Below are positions 1 through 11,675 of a DNA stretch of 64,000 bases, one piece after another. The stretch is taken from contig CAIIXF020000008.1 in assembly GCA_903813345.2 (NCBI GenBank), positions 17,962,822-18,026,821 of the forward strand, given 5' to 3'. Numbering within the stretch: the first letter of the stretch is position 1; every line of letters starts with the position of its first letter. The DNA is from Owenia fusiformis. Lineage: Eukaryota > Annelida > Polychaeta > Sabellida > Oweniidae. The notes beneath the pieces were generated by a model. That model searched no databases, was not told the DNA's origin, and was given only the letters and a program-made list of their open reading frames with translations. The position numbers and the translations under genes were made by a program.

Positions 1-1743
1 TTTTCTCGATTTTTGGGAAGCTACGGCTGCTAATAAGAATATCGAGATCATCAACAAATCATACAATGGCAATTTATTTATCAAAATGGGTTTACGCAAG
101 GATGTTTTACTGTGCACTTTAGTTTGATGCTTTTATTATACGCAAGTTAGGATTAGAATGCGGAATACATTATGGAACACAATTATCTTGCAGATATTAT
201 TCATTTTGAATAATTGCAAGTCCCAAAGTTTACACTCACCCTGACATAGTTTAAGAAGGCCTATAAATTACAACAGTTAATTTTCTCCTGATAAGACGCA
301 TTTCTAAACATCGGAAGCGACATCTTTAGAACTAGCCCGACCATTTAAAAGGACAAAGTGCGTAAATGAAGACTCACTTTTGATCTTCATAGTATTTCCA
401 ATGGATTAATAGCCCGATCTTTCATTTGACACCAAAAAAAGCTCAAACAGACCACATCAGAGTTGACACTTGATCATGACAAAATATTTTTGATCTATCA
501 ATTTATATATGTCAAGTTTTTAGCAATGCCATAGAAAGATGGCATTGTTGTTTGCATTAATTATCAAATCATTTTTGACAGGATTTTCAAGCATACGCCA
601 TCTTTTAATCCAAGAGTTAAAATTTAAAACATACACTATTTGTGAAAAGTGGTAATTCACTTTTTTCAATCTCTGAACTTCAAATGCTGTTTTCTATGCA
701 AGTAATTTTTTTCACTTCAGTATTATCCCAAATTAAAGTTTTTATCATATTTGATTGACTGTGTGAGTGACATGTCTCAAACAATAGTTTGTCCTTTTTC
801 ATTCAAAAATAGGCGCATTGCCTGTTTAATTACAGTACTGAGAGAATCTAGAGACCTCTTTGATAATAGCATCCTCCAAAGCAGGTGTCCAGAATCCGTC
901 AAGTCAAACGATCACAACAATCACAAACGTTTTAATTTTGTGAAGTATGCAGGAATGATTATTCTAAGATTAAACGGTATTTCAGGAAACCTTTTTTAGT
1001 CTCAAGTATAGCTATTTCACCAAAATATTCTTTAGGACTTCAATGCATTCTGACGGATTTTAGTTCCTGGAAAATGAAACATGTACAAATGTTTTTGGTT
1101 TATTTTTTCGACCATTCTATGAAGATACAATTGAAAAACTTCCATTCTTTAAAATTCAAATGTTGTGATAACGAGGAAACCAACATTGTCGCTTTCCAAT
1201 GGGTCTAGAGAGGTAGAAACAATCGAAACCTTGTGAATCAAGATGGAAATCAATTGGTAACAATGGTGTCGTCTTGACTGTGGTCCACAACCAAGGGAGG
1301 GTTCATTTGGTGAATAAATAACGCAAATAAACACATCTTTTCAAGTAAGATAGCCTAATAATTTTCTGTTTAGAAAGTTTAGCATATTTAGAAACGATTT
1401 GATTAATATTGAATGTTAAAAAATAGATCATGGACCTTAAATGACATCAGGGCGTAACAATTTTTGAATGTAAACCATCTTTCAGCGCCGTATTTATGAC
1501 ATATATCATTTTAAATATGAGCACTAAAAACATATGGCTAAATGTAAATGGAGGGGTTTAAAAGGAGGTTTATATATATCATTGTATTACCAGGTCGATC
1601 AATAAGTTCTGAGATGATCATCTCATTTTGATCATTTCGTCGTGTTTTCTTATTGAATATATCATTATAGATAAAAACAAGAAAGTATAGTATCGGGTGT
1701 CCTTAAAATGAATCGCTTTTTGACAAGTGTTTTCTCAGCAATA
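1..1743. other. AT-rich stretch without a recognised gene
   Basis: No open frame here resembles a known protein and no exon-like segment with good splice sites was found. Around 1592-1640 there is a single end resembling a mariner terminus (a GATCAATAAGTTCTGAGA-like string) with no matching partner nearby, so it is probably a transposon fragment. Confidence 0.5.
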
Positions 1744-2582
1744 CTGGGTGGGCCAAAAAAACAATACCCAACTTTAAATCAGAATAAAAATAGCTATGTT
1801 CAATATGATACATTGATTTATATATCATTTTAAAGGTTATCCATTCTCGAACAATTTGGTATATAACACTATGTCATGAAATCAATATTAAAGTTGTATT
1901 TTGCTTATTTGGCATTTCTTTGCAAACAAGGTGTCAATTTGATTGATCTCGATGCTTGGCCACCCAACAGCCCCGATGCTAATGTGTTTGATTACCATAC
2001 ATGGAGCCATCTCGAGGAAATGGTACAGCAAAAGCATCCAATAAACAGCATTGATGAGCTGAAACAAAATTCTAAAGTGCTAAAAGGAATTGCAACATAA
2101 ATCTCTCAATAAGGCTATTGATAGATTGCGCTACCACTTGAAGCTTATTGTTGATGCAGAGGGGAGGGGTGGGGTACATTGAGCAATTGTTAAAATTATG
2201 TAAATAAATAAAGTGTAAAATGTTATTAAACAACATTGAAATTCATAAACAATAAATGTAGTCACACGATGATGCAAATATCAATACCCAAGCATGTATT
2301 CACCTAACAAAAGAATGATATTCTATAAATAAAAAATTAATATAATATCTTCAGATTTATTATTTTCTCCCTAAAATCTAGAGACCCCAAATAGCAACCC
2401 GGCCTCACAAATAAGTATAATAATAAAACTTTACTATCGATTTCATGACATAGTGTTATATACCAAATTGTTTGAAATTGTATAACCTTTAAAATGATAT
2501 GAGAGTCTACGTATGTACCATATTGAATGTAACTATTTTTATCCTGATTTGAAGTTGGGTATTGTTTTTTTGGCCCACCCTG
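1744..2582 (+). mobile_element. Decayed Tc1/mariner element with transposase C-terminal relic
   Basis: The ends are inverted copies of about 36 bp, starting CTGGGTGGGCCAAAAAAAC on the left and ending with its complement at 2582. TA dinucleotides flank both sides, as expected for Tc1/mariner. Inside, 1876-2100 encodes the WPPNSPDANVFDYHTW block that surrounds the last catalytic acid of these transposases, followed by a lysine/glutamate-rich tail. The frame is short and lacks the N-terminal DNA-binding part and the first two catalytic acids, so the element is dead. The same terminal family recurs at 21297-22557 and 31044-31565. Confidence 0.85.
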
Positions 2583-3517
2583 TAGATAACTCAAATTAAT
2601 TGAAAATTTATGTAAAGTAGCCTTAAGATAAAGTAGCCTTAAGGTATCGTTATCAATTGAAAACTAGTGCTGCCATCTTTTCAGCTTTTATTTGTGCCAC
2701 ACTGCCATTGACTTTTGTGTTAAAGATGTTCGAATAATTTCATGCTTTATCAAAAAGTGAGTGTTTGTTGAATCTGTCTAAAACTTGAATAGTATATCAT
2801 ATGATGACCCTATTAATATGCATATTTTATTCCTTATGGCTAACTGCTTGCTAAGCAGATGGTATTCACAACTGCAACAACTCTTGATCTTAGATCAATA
2901 GGATAGTTTCTAAAAAGCAGAAAAATCAATGAAATCTAGTGCTGCCATCTTTTATTCAGCTTTTAATTTGGGCTAGAGTTCCATTCACTTACATGCTAAA
3001 ATCTTGGAAAAGTGGCTTAATTTCATGATTTATCAAAGTGTGTTAGTTGAATCTGTATCAAACTTATATGATATACCACATGATGACCCTGTTTATGTAC
3101 ATGTTGTAATTAAACATGCAAATGTTGATTGACATACAAATCATCCAAAGTTTTAAAGAATTTTAGCATTGCATCTATGGATATTTTTTTTAAATTGTCA
3201 TAGAAAATTTTTCAAATTACATAACGTGTAAATCAAAACTTTTATAGGAGAAAACATTTCACTGAATTCAAATATGCAATTTAAAAGAAGGTAATGTAAG
3301 TCATTAGAGGTCTAATATGCAAGTCTCTTAAAATCTCAAGAAAAACGAGATTTTGCGAGATTTCAAAAGCTATATGGAAACTATACTTTTATTTCAAAAC
3401 ATATTGAACAACCCTCATGCATGCAAAAAATGGTTAGACTGCTATGAGCGCGCGCCACTATCCACTTCTTACATATATGTTTTAACATTTGATCTGCAAC
3501 ATTCATACGGCTGAAAC
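2583..3517. repeat. Diverged direct duplication
   Basis: Two related segments, about 2663-2830 and 2936-3100, share 'agtgctgccatctttt', a 'tttcatg..ttatcaaa' block, 'gttgaatctgt' and 'atgatgaccct'. They look like an old tandem duplication of unknown origin. The remainder up to the EF-hand gene is AT-rich with no recognised feature. Confidence 0.55.
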
Positions 3518-4138
3518 ATGGAAGTCGGCAAATTAACAGAAATGACATCGCATCTGACATCTGATATTTGGAAGAAGAAAACAAAAACATTCCATACTGT
3601 CTGTGATAGGGATAACGATGGTTTTCTAACACGAAAGGACTACGAGGACATCGTCGTAAGGATAACTGCGTATACGAAGGAAAGAGATAATGAGCCATCA
3701 AAATCGATGTTAGAAGCTATCCGAAGAAATTTCATCGACACGATGTGGTGTGAATTTGTTGCGCTTGGACCGAACAAAGGTGACACGCGCAAAGTGAATG
3801 TTGAGGAATTTACGGTTAACGTTTTTCGAACGCTTGCAATTGGTCTACCAGAATCCGAGAGAATGGCAGCAATATCGCTCTGCAGTGAGACCGCTGCATT
3901 CTATTTTGATGTCATCGACTTTAATGAGAACGGCACTATCTCCTGTGCTGAATATGAAGATTTTCTTCACCTGATTGGTGCAGATACACGACAAGCAAAA
4001 ACCGCGTTCGAATCGATCGACGCTGAGGGCAATGGCATCATCAGTCGTGAAGAATTCGTCAGTGCGTTCCTTGATTTCTGGCTAAATCCAAATAAAGGGG
4101 GTGTAGGGGAGCTGTTGTTCGGGAAACTGGTCGACTAA
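3518..4138 (+). CDS. Sarcoplasmic calcium-binding / calexcitin-like EF-hand protein
   Basis: This uninterrupted 206-residue frame belongs to the invertebrate sarcoplasmic calcium-binding protein/calexcitin group, cytosolic Ca2+ buffers or sensors with four EF-hand positions. Three loops look functional: residues 30-41 (D-R-D-N-D-G, ending in D rather than the usual E), 134-145 (D-F-N-E-N-G, ending in E) and 168-179 (D-A-E-G-N-G, ending in E). The second hand (about 84-100) is degenerate, which is common in this family. The length matches family members (about 170-210 residues). The ATG has A at -3 and G at +4. The stop is followed at once by another TAA, and the AATAAA at 4137-4142 overlaps the stop, so the 3' UTR may be very short. 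Lack of introns suggests a retrocopy or a lineage-specific intronless form. No neighbouring gene is functionally related. Confidence 0.85.
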   Translation: MEVGKLTEMTSHLTSDIWKKKTKTFHTVCDRDNDGFLTRKDYEDIVVRITAYTKERDNEPSKSMLEAIRRNFIDTMWCEFVALGPNKGDTRKVNVEEFTVNVFRTLAIGLPESERMAAISLCSETAAFYFDVIDFNENGTISCAEYEDFLHLIGADTRQAKTAFESIDAEGNGIISREEFVSAFLDFWLNPNKGGVGELLFGKLVD

Positions 4139-4142
4139 TAAA
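4137..4142 (+). terminator. Polyadenylation hexamer overlapping the EF-hand gene stop codon
   Basis: AATAAA formed by the tandem stop codons TAATAA plus following A residues. It is the nearest canonical poly(A) signal to the gene; use is inferred. Confidence 0.4.
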
Positions 4143-4775
4143 ATGACGTAATTATTCTTAAGTGACTTATAGACTCCTCTGTATGCAAGAAATTCTTTAA
4201 TGACTTGATAAGAATAGCCCCATACAAGTATTCCCTAGGTGGAGAGACCTATGTTCATATATACATATCAGACATCTTGGCAACTGACAATTCGAAAAGT
4301 GATTAATTATACAATGTAAATGGCAGCGGACAGAAAATACCAGTTTGACGGAATTAATATTTTTATAAATGATATTTATGTACACGATAACTTGGCACTG
4401 TTTATTGCCATATAGGAATTGCAGAATTTCATTAGATTGTTTTTTTAATTCTGTACCATGTAAAAATCAGTATTTTATTTTACAAGTGGGTCGCACTTTT
4501 TTGATAGTATAAGTAGTACATAAAGGTATGTAATATTATACATATAATGAATATAGAAATAACTGAATTCTCCTTTCCTGATTTTTTTTTATTTTCTTCG
4601 ATAATTTAAAAAATTGCTACACCTTTATATATTTATATATATTATTTTCTGGTACAAAATGAAGTATGAAAACATTGGTGCACTTCCTTAACTTTTCTTG
4701 AAAGCATATCCTCGTTGCATCTTTGTGCAAGTGAATTAAGAATGAATTCTAGGCAATCTAGTGTTGCTGAAAAAC
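4139..4775. other. AT-rich non-coding stretch
   Basis: Likely contains the 3' UTR of the EF-hand gene and low-complexity T/A runs (4600-4650). No gene seen. Confidence 0.4.
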
Positions 4776-5600
4776 TTGGTAAAGAAGCGTAGCGAATCCC
4801 ATCGAACAGCCATGGATGGCATTTTTACAAACAAAGTATATAGCAAAAATGGCAGCCATTTTTCAAAATGGCCGCCTTCTACCAAAAGTGACATTAGACC
4901 ATGTGCCATGCTTATAGTATTCACATACCAAATATGAACAAAATCACTCCACTACTTTTCAAGTTATAGTAAAATACGTTAAAATGGCGGCCATTTTTCA
5001 AAATGGCCACCTTCTTCCAAAAGTGCCATTAGACAGTGTGCCGTGCTTATAGTATTTACATACCAAATATAAACAAAATCGCTCCACTACTTTTCGAGTT
5101 ATAGTGAAATACGTTAAAATGGCGGCCATTTTTCAAAAAAAAATTTTCAAAATGGCCGCCTTGTACCAAAAGTGTCATAGGACAGTGTGTCATGCTTATA
5201 GTATTCACATACCAAATATGAACAAAATCGCTCCACTACTTTTCGAGCTATAGTAAAATACGTTAAAATGGCGGCCATTTTTCAAATTTTTTTCAAAATG
5301 GCCGCCTTCTACCAAAAGTGTCTTTAGACAGTGTGCAATGTTTATAGTATTCACATACCAAATATGAACAAAATCGCTCCACTACTTTTCGAGTTACAGC
5401 AAAAATCGTAAAATAACGAGTAAAGGCCTCCATTTTTCAAGATGGCTGCCATGTGCTTCTTTAATATCTACATTTCTAGCTTTATTAATGTCCTATATAA
5501 TGTTTTTACATCTAAAACATATTGCTATTACAGTTTTACATATTTCACCTAAATTACTGTAAATTCGGCACTAAAATGGCCGCCATTTTGAAATGAGCGG
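4776..5600. repeat. Tandem repeat array, ~133-149-bp unit
   Basis: About four to five imperfect direct copies. Each contains AAAATGGCGGCCATTTTTCA, then a complementary AAAATGGCCGCC, 'accaaaagtg', 'tgcttatagtattcacatacc' and 'aaaatcgctccactacttttc'. Unit starts lie near 4848, 4980, 5116 and 5265, with a degraded copy to about 5600. A diverged relative occurs at 28728-29070. No coding potential. Confidence 0.85.
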
Positions 5601-6589
5601 CCATATTAAACTGTCTGAATGGGACTATAAGGTCAAAATTGTCCCATAAATCAGAGAATTTTGAACATGTGAAACTTCAGTGATGCAATGCACGTGATGC
5701 ACCAAAGTTCTGAGCGCTAGAAACTCTATTTTGGTCAGGATCGGAGTAACTTTCAAAATTGTTTTTTTCATTGGAACTCACATTTTGCTATTCTTATGCC
5801 TCTTATTTATTTGAAGAGTACATTGTGCAAGTAATGGAAAATAGACAATTGTATTACACAACCTATGTTTGAATTAAACTGGGGGGAGTTTTTGTCTGAA
5901 AATGATAAAGTGTAAAGGGATTTTAACAGGCCTTTGTTGAAAAAAAGTTTTAGATTAATTTTTGCCCATGAATGTTCCAAATGTACTAAATTGGTCAAAT
6001 ATTGGGATATCAAATATTTCACTTGTCCTATGATTTTGCTCTATTGCAATTGTTTGGCAAAGGTAAAACTTTAGATTCCAGCAAACGGGCAAAAATTAAT
6101 AAAATGGACCACAATTAAGCGGCATAATTTAAGCAACTTCCGCAAAATTTAAGCAAATTAGGCAGAGATTAACCAAATTCACCGTTAGTTGGATCCTAAA
6201 AAAAATTTGCCGAAAATATTCGAACCTCCTCCTGTCAAATTCTGGCTACGCCACTGCAATGCGTTTGCCAAACTTAGGCTCCATCTCCAATATGTATAGG
6301 TTATACTCATATCATGATAGGAACCACCTTTTCATTCATAAGTGTCATCTATGTTCTCTCATTTACAATATTGAGCTCATGAGTTGTTTTATGACAAAAA
6401 ATGATTTTTGGATTGCCTTTTCACTTATCCATTCATTTATCCAGTTTTTACATTCAAACTGCATGTGTCTAAGATCGATGAACTGACAATTTATTCTTTT
6501 TTACTGTCAATGAACCTACATTTTTCATTGCCTCATTGGCATGTCTCAGAACAGGCTCAAGGGTTTGTAAAAGCATGCACAAGTGTGTC
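5601..6589. other. Non-coding stretch with a transposon end
   Basis: AT-rich, no gene. The 'tctggctacgccactgcaat' string near 6240 is a terminus-like sequence also seen near 8931, 9125 and 39789, so a dispersed non-autonomous element probably ends here. TTTATT at 6490-6495 is an AATAAA on the minus strand, about 95 nt past the stop of the transporter gene, and is a plausible poly(A) signal for it. Confidence 0.45.
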
Positions 6590-7392
6590 TCATCTGTTCT
6601 CGTGAATATTATTGTGTTGTTTTACAACGTTCCCCTCTCGGAATATTCCTTTCTTGAGACATGGATCCAACATGTTATAACCCCCAACGAATACAAATAT
6701 TGTTAATAAGGATGAACATAATGCAACTGAGCCCACAATTGTGTAGTACCTTGACATGTTATCAAGACTATAACGCCAGAGAAGATTCCAACAGATGCTG
6801 CCAGATGTCGCTCCCATCGCTAAAATTCCACTGACCAACCCAACTCGCTTCGGCCAGATAAATGGTTCCAGTCCGAAGTTTGTACCCTGAGTATTCTGAT
6901 AGCAAAAACTCCAGAGAATAAGAACAGCAATTGCACTGGGAAGACTCTCCATATAGCCAAATAAGATCATCAAACTACCATGCATGGCGAGAAAAAGTGA
7001 ATGAATCATAAGCCTGCCAGATAAACTAAAACGTTTGGCAAGTAAATCAGAAAATAAACCACCGGTTAAACAAGCAAACAGAAGCATGAGATTAAAAATG
7101 GATGTTATTAGACTGGCAGTTTCAGCACTTATAATTGAGCATTCATCGCTCATCATGGTGGTATTAGCAAATTTGGAATCCTTCAGATCACAGTCTTTGT
7201 CTTTGAATTTTCGCAATAGATACACATTCATTGTGCTGTTGATAGATATCCCAACACCCGAAAATTGTATGAATAGGACAGCGATTGCGAAAATTCTAAA
7301 TCCAATGTGCCCTCGAAATCCTTTGTTATTCTGCTTTGTGAATTTCTTGGAAGTATCATCTGCTACCTTTGCTGGAACTATTGAATCATCAC
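6590..7392 (-). CDS. NNP transporter exon 3 (terminal)
   Basis: Acceptor TTTGCAG|GTGATG. Encodes the central cytosolic loop, helices 7-12 and the stop codon. Confidence 0.8.
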
Positions 7393-8618
7393 CTGCAAAT
7401 ATATCATGATGGTTATAGCTCTTTTGAGATATGCGGTGCAAACTATTTGACGATCAAATCCTCTAAAATGTACCCAGTGTATTTTTAGATAAAATGTTTC
7501 TACGTTTTGGTAAAATGGGCATGATAAGAATTGATATGACTCATAAAGTCACTGAGAATTATTTTCATTAGCTTGAAAATTACTTGTTTTATTTGAATGA
7601 ACATTATACTCACTTGCTGCATTAACTGTTCCATTGGCAGTTTCAAGTGTGTCTATTTCAACAATCGTCTTTCTTGATCCCCATCTACCTTGTGGGCAAT
7701 CATCCGTGAATAACCAAAAGAGTACTGCACTGATAAGACATATTGTTGCTGGAATAGTCAAACATATCTTCCAAGCATTTGATTTCCCAACTCCGATCAG
7801 CAGTACTAGTTTTAGCAGCAGAGGCATTACAAGAAAAGCCACACCTACTCCCATCGTTCCCCAGCCAGCTGCTAATGAATTTACAGCGCCAACAATATTA
7901 GAACTGAATAAACTGAACGCCCAAGAATGACACGGGACAATTGTCGCACCAAGAATGCCAATAAAGAATCTAGTAATTATAAGTCCATTGGCGGTAGATG
8001 TGAGCCCTGTAACTCCCAGAGAAATTCCTCCAGTCATGAGGAGTATGGCCATGATACGTCTCGGTCCAAATCGATCAGTCAATGGACCTGTTGCAAGTCG
8101 CACCCCTATTACAGAGACAACTGCAGCTATTCCTGAAAATAAACATGCCCATACTTCAAAAATGTCTCAATGCTTATTGCGAGTTGTGATATATCATTTA
8201 TGATTAGATCTGCCGAGATAATTAAATAATAACATGATAGTTTTGAATCATAAGGGTTTAAATTATCCCAAGCTTCTGTTCTAAATGAAAATAATCCAAC
8301 ACATCACTAACCAGAATTTGCAACTTCTTCATCTGTTAATTTCAGATCTTCTTGAATATCAGGAACTAATGACTGTACACTGAACCAACCAAAGAAGGCA
8401 ATAAAAGTGCCAAACCAGGATGCCTGGAAACCTCTCATGTGAGGTCGCTTACAACTAAATAACCAAAATTGTGTTGCTTTCTCGTAATCATCTATGCTGA
8501 GATTCTTTTTGTTTTGACACTTTGCCCAGCAACCGTTTTCATCTCGGGAATTTTCTTGAGCTCCTCGTGGATCAATTCTTTTGTTTATGTTAGGCGTCCA
8601 TTTTGATTTATTATCCAT
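6590..8618 (-). CDS. NNP-family (nitrate/nitrite porter-like) MFS transporter, three exons
   Basis: Exons 8312-8618, 7614-8132 and 6590-7392 join in phases 1 and 1 with GT-AG borders to give 542 residues, a normal length for a 12-helix MFS carrier. Features match the nitrate/nitrite porter (NRT2/NarK-like) family: a first helix around residues 75-95; GPLTDRFGPRR (about 118-128), the MFS loop 2-3 motif; and AAGWGTMGVG (about 190-199), resembling the AGWGNMG family signature in helix 5. The C-terminal half has the typical WPKRVGLVSGILAMGA stretch. A large loop with Lys/Asn/Ser joins the halves. The family moves nitrate or nitrite across the plasma membrane in plants, fungi and bacteria; animal members exist but their substrate is not established here. 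The first in-frame ATG (8618) was chosen; an upstream 5' exon cannot be excluded. Confidence 0.8.
7614..8132 (-). CDS. NNP transporter exon 2
   Basis: Acceptor TTTTCAG|GAATAG and donor GCAA|GTGAGT. Encodes helices 2-6, with the MFS loop 2-3 motif and the AGWG signature. Reading through the donor would add only about 20 residues before a stop. Confidence 0.8.
8312..8618 (-). CDS. NNP transporter exon 1
   Basis: Begins at the first ATG of the open frame and ends at a TCTG|GTTAGT donor, phase 1. It encodes a charged N-terminus and the first transmembrane helix. Confidence 0.75.
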
Positions 8619-8675
8619 ATTGTATGGTTTAAACAAACCAGAGATTGACCCAGATTGGTATGAGCGAAAAGACAA

Positions 8676-10020
8676 AGCGTTGTACTAAACTTCTTTCTCA
8701 ATTTGCATTAGATGTTCCGGGCTTGATACAGGGTGGTCCAAAAATTGGACCCAGAGTATACTCAATAACTTATTGACCGTAATCAATAGAGACTTGTGAT
8801 CTCTGGGGCTGTTTGGGGGGGGGCACCAGTCCACCTTGCATATACCGGAAGCTTGTCGTTTTTTCGAATGAGAAAAAATTCTTAGATGTAGTTCAGGGAA
8901 AGAAGTTTCAAAAATTTGGGGATTGAAGTCATGGGCGTAGCCAGCTTTCAATCAGGGTGCAGGGTGCGATCGTGGCATAATCGAGCCAAAAATGTTTTAA
9001 GATTTGTTTTGAAAAATTGATGGAACTTCCTTCATAATTGACCTACAAACAAAGCATTTTAAAGCTATTTTCTTCTATCCACAAATCGGTTCTATCTTTA
9101 TTTGTTTCTGTTATCGCACCCCCTGGCTACGTCTATGGGATTACCATTCGATCAAATGAAAGGACAAAAAATATCCGAAACAAGTTTTATTTCTGAAAGG
9201 ATAAATTTCGTCAAACCTGTTTCTCGTCAAAAACATATTATGATGAAAACTGCTATTTTTCAATCTCATTTTTTCACAATGAAATCTTTTAAAACATAAA
9301 TTAAAAGCAGTTTGAGGTAAAGTGCATTTAAAAACGTTCACAGAGCGTAACAATCGACAAAAAGGACATCACTTCCTCAGTGATAAGCGTTTGATCACAA
9401 AGAGTTGAAAAATTAGAAATTTTCTTTTTTTCTTTCTGCTCCACATCTTTTTACCCGATGCAGATTGAGCGAGCAGAATACAATCGGTGTGAATTGGCGC
9501 TTGGTGCAGACATCAAGGACATCTTTGACTTTGAATATGTGATATATTATAAACTATTATAAACTATTGGGTGTCCATTTTTTCTCAAGTGGGATTCTAC
9601 CTTTTGCTAAATCCCCCAAGCCCTTGAAATGATGAGGGTATGGGATTTGTATGTAGAGGTCAATACTCTCTCCTGAATTGATAAAATACTAATACCCAAA
9701 TGATATGACATTAAGCGAGTCATTCCCAAATGATATGGCATTAAGTGAGTCATTCCCCCCATTTTCTTTTTCACAACAAAGCCCCTACTATAACTAGGGA
9801 CATATTCTCCAAACAAACATTGAGTCCTGTATTAAGTAACAAGGATCCATGACTCATGATACTTTAATGGTATTTTAAAAGTATGCGAAACGCGAAATAC
9901 AAAATAGATAAATATATTCGTCGTGCTTAGAAAATTTAGTTTGCGTTTCCATGGGTGCAAAATATTCAATTGATCTTACTTTTCAATTTCTTTGTTTGCT
10001 ATTTCTATAAAAACGGATGA
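8676..10020. other. Non-coding stretch with small transposon fragments
   Basis: No gene seen. Near 8729 there is a lone 'cagggtggtccaaaa' end of the Tc1/mariner type. Segment 8931-9138 has inverted ends (GGGCGTAGCCAG and CTGGCTACGTC), suggesting a short non-autonomous element. At 9697-9757 a ~30-bp unit ('cccaaatgatatg.cattaag.gagtcatt') is present twice in tandem. Confidence 0.5.
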
Positions 10021-10028
10021 AGAATAAT

Positions 10029-10140
10029 CAGTCTACCGTATGTCATCAGTCTATCGCGTGTCATCAGTCTAGAGTGTGTCATAAGTTTATCGTGTGTCAT
10101 CAGTCTGTCGTGTGTCATCAGTCTTTCGTGTGTCAAGAGT
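10029..10140. repeat. Minisatellite, ~18-19-bp unit
   Basis: Six imperfect copies of a TCGTGTGTCATCAGTCTA-like unit in direct orientation. Confidence 0.85.
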
Positions 10141-10479
10141 ATCTGCGAATGTTTGAGTATTCAGAAACGAACGTCAATTTTTTATTGTGATTCTTTCTAC
10201 GTTTCAGTAATTCAGATGAGAGTTAAAGGCAGAATTAGATCTATATGGACTGACAAATTGCAAGCAACATGTACAATTAACCTACCGATCCTCCTTGCGA
10301 TCTCAAATACAATATACAGGGTGTCCCGAAAGTATGCCCCTCCCCCACCTAGGCAGACATATACCAATGTCTCCATAGTATTGTGTCATATATCATTTTA
10401 AAGCGTATCCAAAGTTACATTTGATTCGCCAAGTATGGTTCATCTCAAAAATGGAACAAGGCACAGGACGTGAACGAGA

Positions 10480-11415
10480 TCACACCATCAAATAGGCATA
10501 TCATGTACAGGAAATCCGATGAGCAGTTTTCCTGAAATGGCAATGACAAGATTTTTCAAAAAACCTTAAAAATGGCCACCAGAAAACAAGATGGCCGCCC
10601 AAAAGTTAATCAGCTCTAGTACTTGATAACCTCTATCATCTGTGCGAATTTGAAGGAAATCCAATGAGCGGTTTTCCTAAATTGGCGATGACAAGATTTT
10701 TTCGAAAAAACTTCAAATGGCCACCAGAAAACAAGATGGCTGCCACAAAGTTAATCAGCTCTAGTACTTGATATCCTCTATCATGTGTGTAAATTTGAAG
10801 GAAATCCGATGAGCGGTTTTCCTGAAACGGCGATGACAAGATTTTTCAAAAAACCTTCAAAATGGCCACCAGAAAACAAGATGGCCGCCCAAAAGTTAAT
10901 CAGCTCTAGTACTTGATATCCTCTATCATTTGTGTAAATTTGAAGGAAATCTGATGAGCGGTTTTCCTGAAATGGCGATGACAAGATTTTTCGAAAAACC
11001 TTCAAAATGACCACTAGAAAACAAGATGGCCGCCCAAAAGTTAATCAGCTCTAGTACTTGATATCCTCTATCATGTGTGTAAATTTGAAGGAAATCCGAT
11101 GAGCGGATTTTCTGAAATGGCGATGACAAGATTTTTCGAAAAATCTTCAAAATGGCTGCCAGAAAACAAGATGGCCGCCCAAAAGTTAATCAGCTCTAGT
11201 ACTTGATATCCTCTATCATTTGTGTAAAAGGAAATCCAATGAGCGGTTTTCCTGAAATGGCGATGACAAGATTTTTCGAAAAACCTTCAAAATGGCCGCC
11301 AGAAAACAAGATGGCCACCCAAAAGTTAATCAGCTCTAGTACTTCATATGCTCATCATCTCTGCGAATTTGGAGAAAATCTGATGAGCAGTTTTCCTTAA
11401 ACGGCGATGACAAAA
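10480..11415. repeat. Tandem repeat array, ~145-148-bp unit
   Basis: Six direct copies. Each includes 'gatgagcggttttcctgaaa', 'ggcgatgacaagattttt', AAAATGGCCACC, AACAAGATGGCCGCC and 'aatcagctctagtacttgat'. The open frames within it are repeat artefacts: the same short peptide recurs once per unit. A single 'acagggtgtcccgaaagtat' transposon-type terminus at 10317 precedes the array. Confidence 0.9.
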
Positions 11416-11424
11416 AGCGGGACG

Positions 11425-11470
11425 ATCACGACCACCACCACGATCACGACCACGACCAGTATGACGACTT
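11425..11470. repeat. CACGACCAC-type low-complexity tract
   Basis: Short imperfect run of CACGAC/CACCAC/GATCAC triplets. Confidence 0.7.
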
Positions 11471-11586
11471 TATCCCACCGATGGTGTGATAAAAAGTTAC
11501 AAGCATTTCAAAACTAATTGTTTAACAGCGAATTGAGTGTTCATTAAATAATATGTTTATTCCAATTATGACTTGAAAGCATTCCA

Positions 11587-11675
11587 ACTGTACTGTACTG
11601 TACTGCACTGCACTGTACTGTGCTGTACTGTACTGTACTGTACTGCACTGTACTGTACCGTACTGTTCTGTACAT
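11587..11675. repeat. Pentanucleotide microsatellite (TACTG)n
   Basis: About 17 units of TACTG with a few substitutions (TGCTG, CACTG). Confidence 0.9.

Noticed and set aside
10636-11400. Overlapping minus-strand open frames with repeating peptide
   Set aside because: One per ~147-bp tandem unit, same sequence shifted; no start or splice support and no family resemblance.
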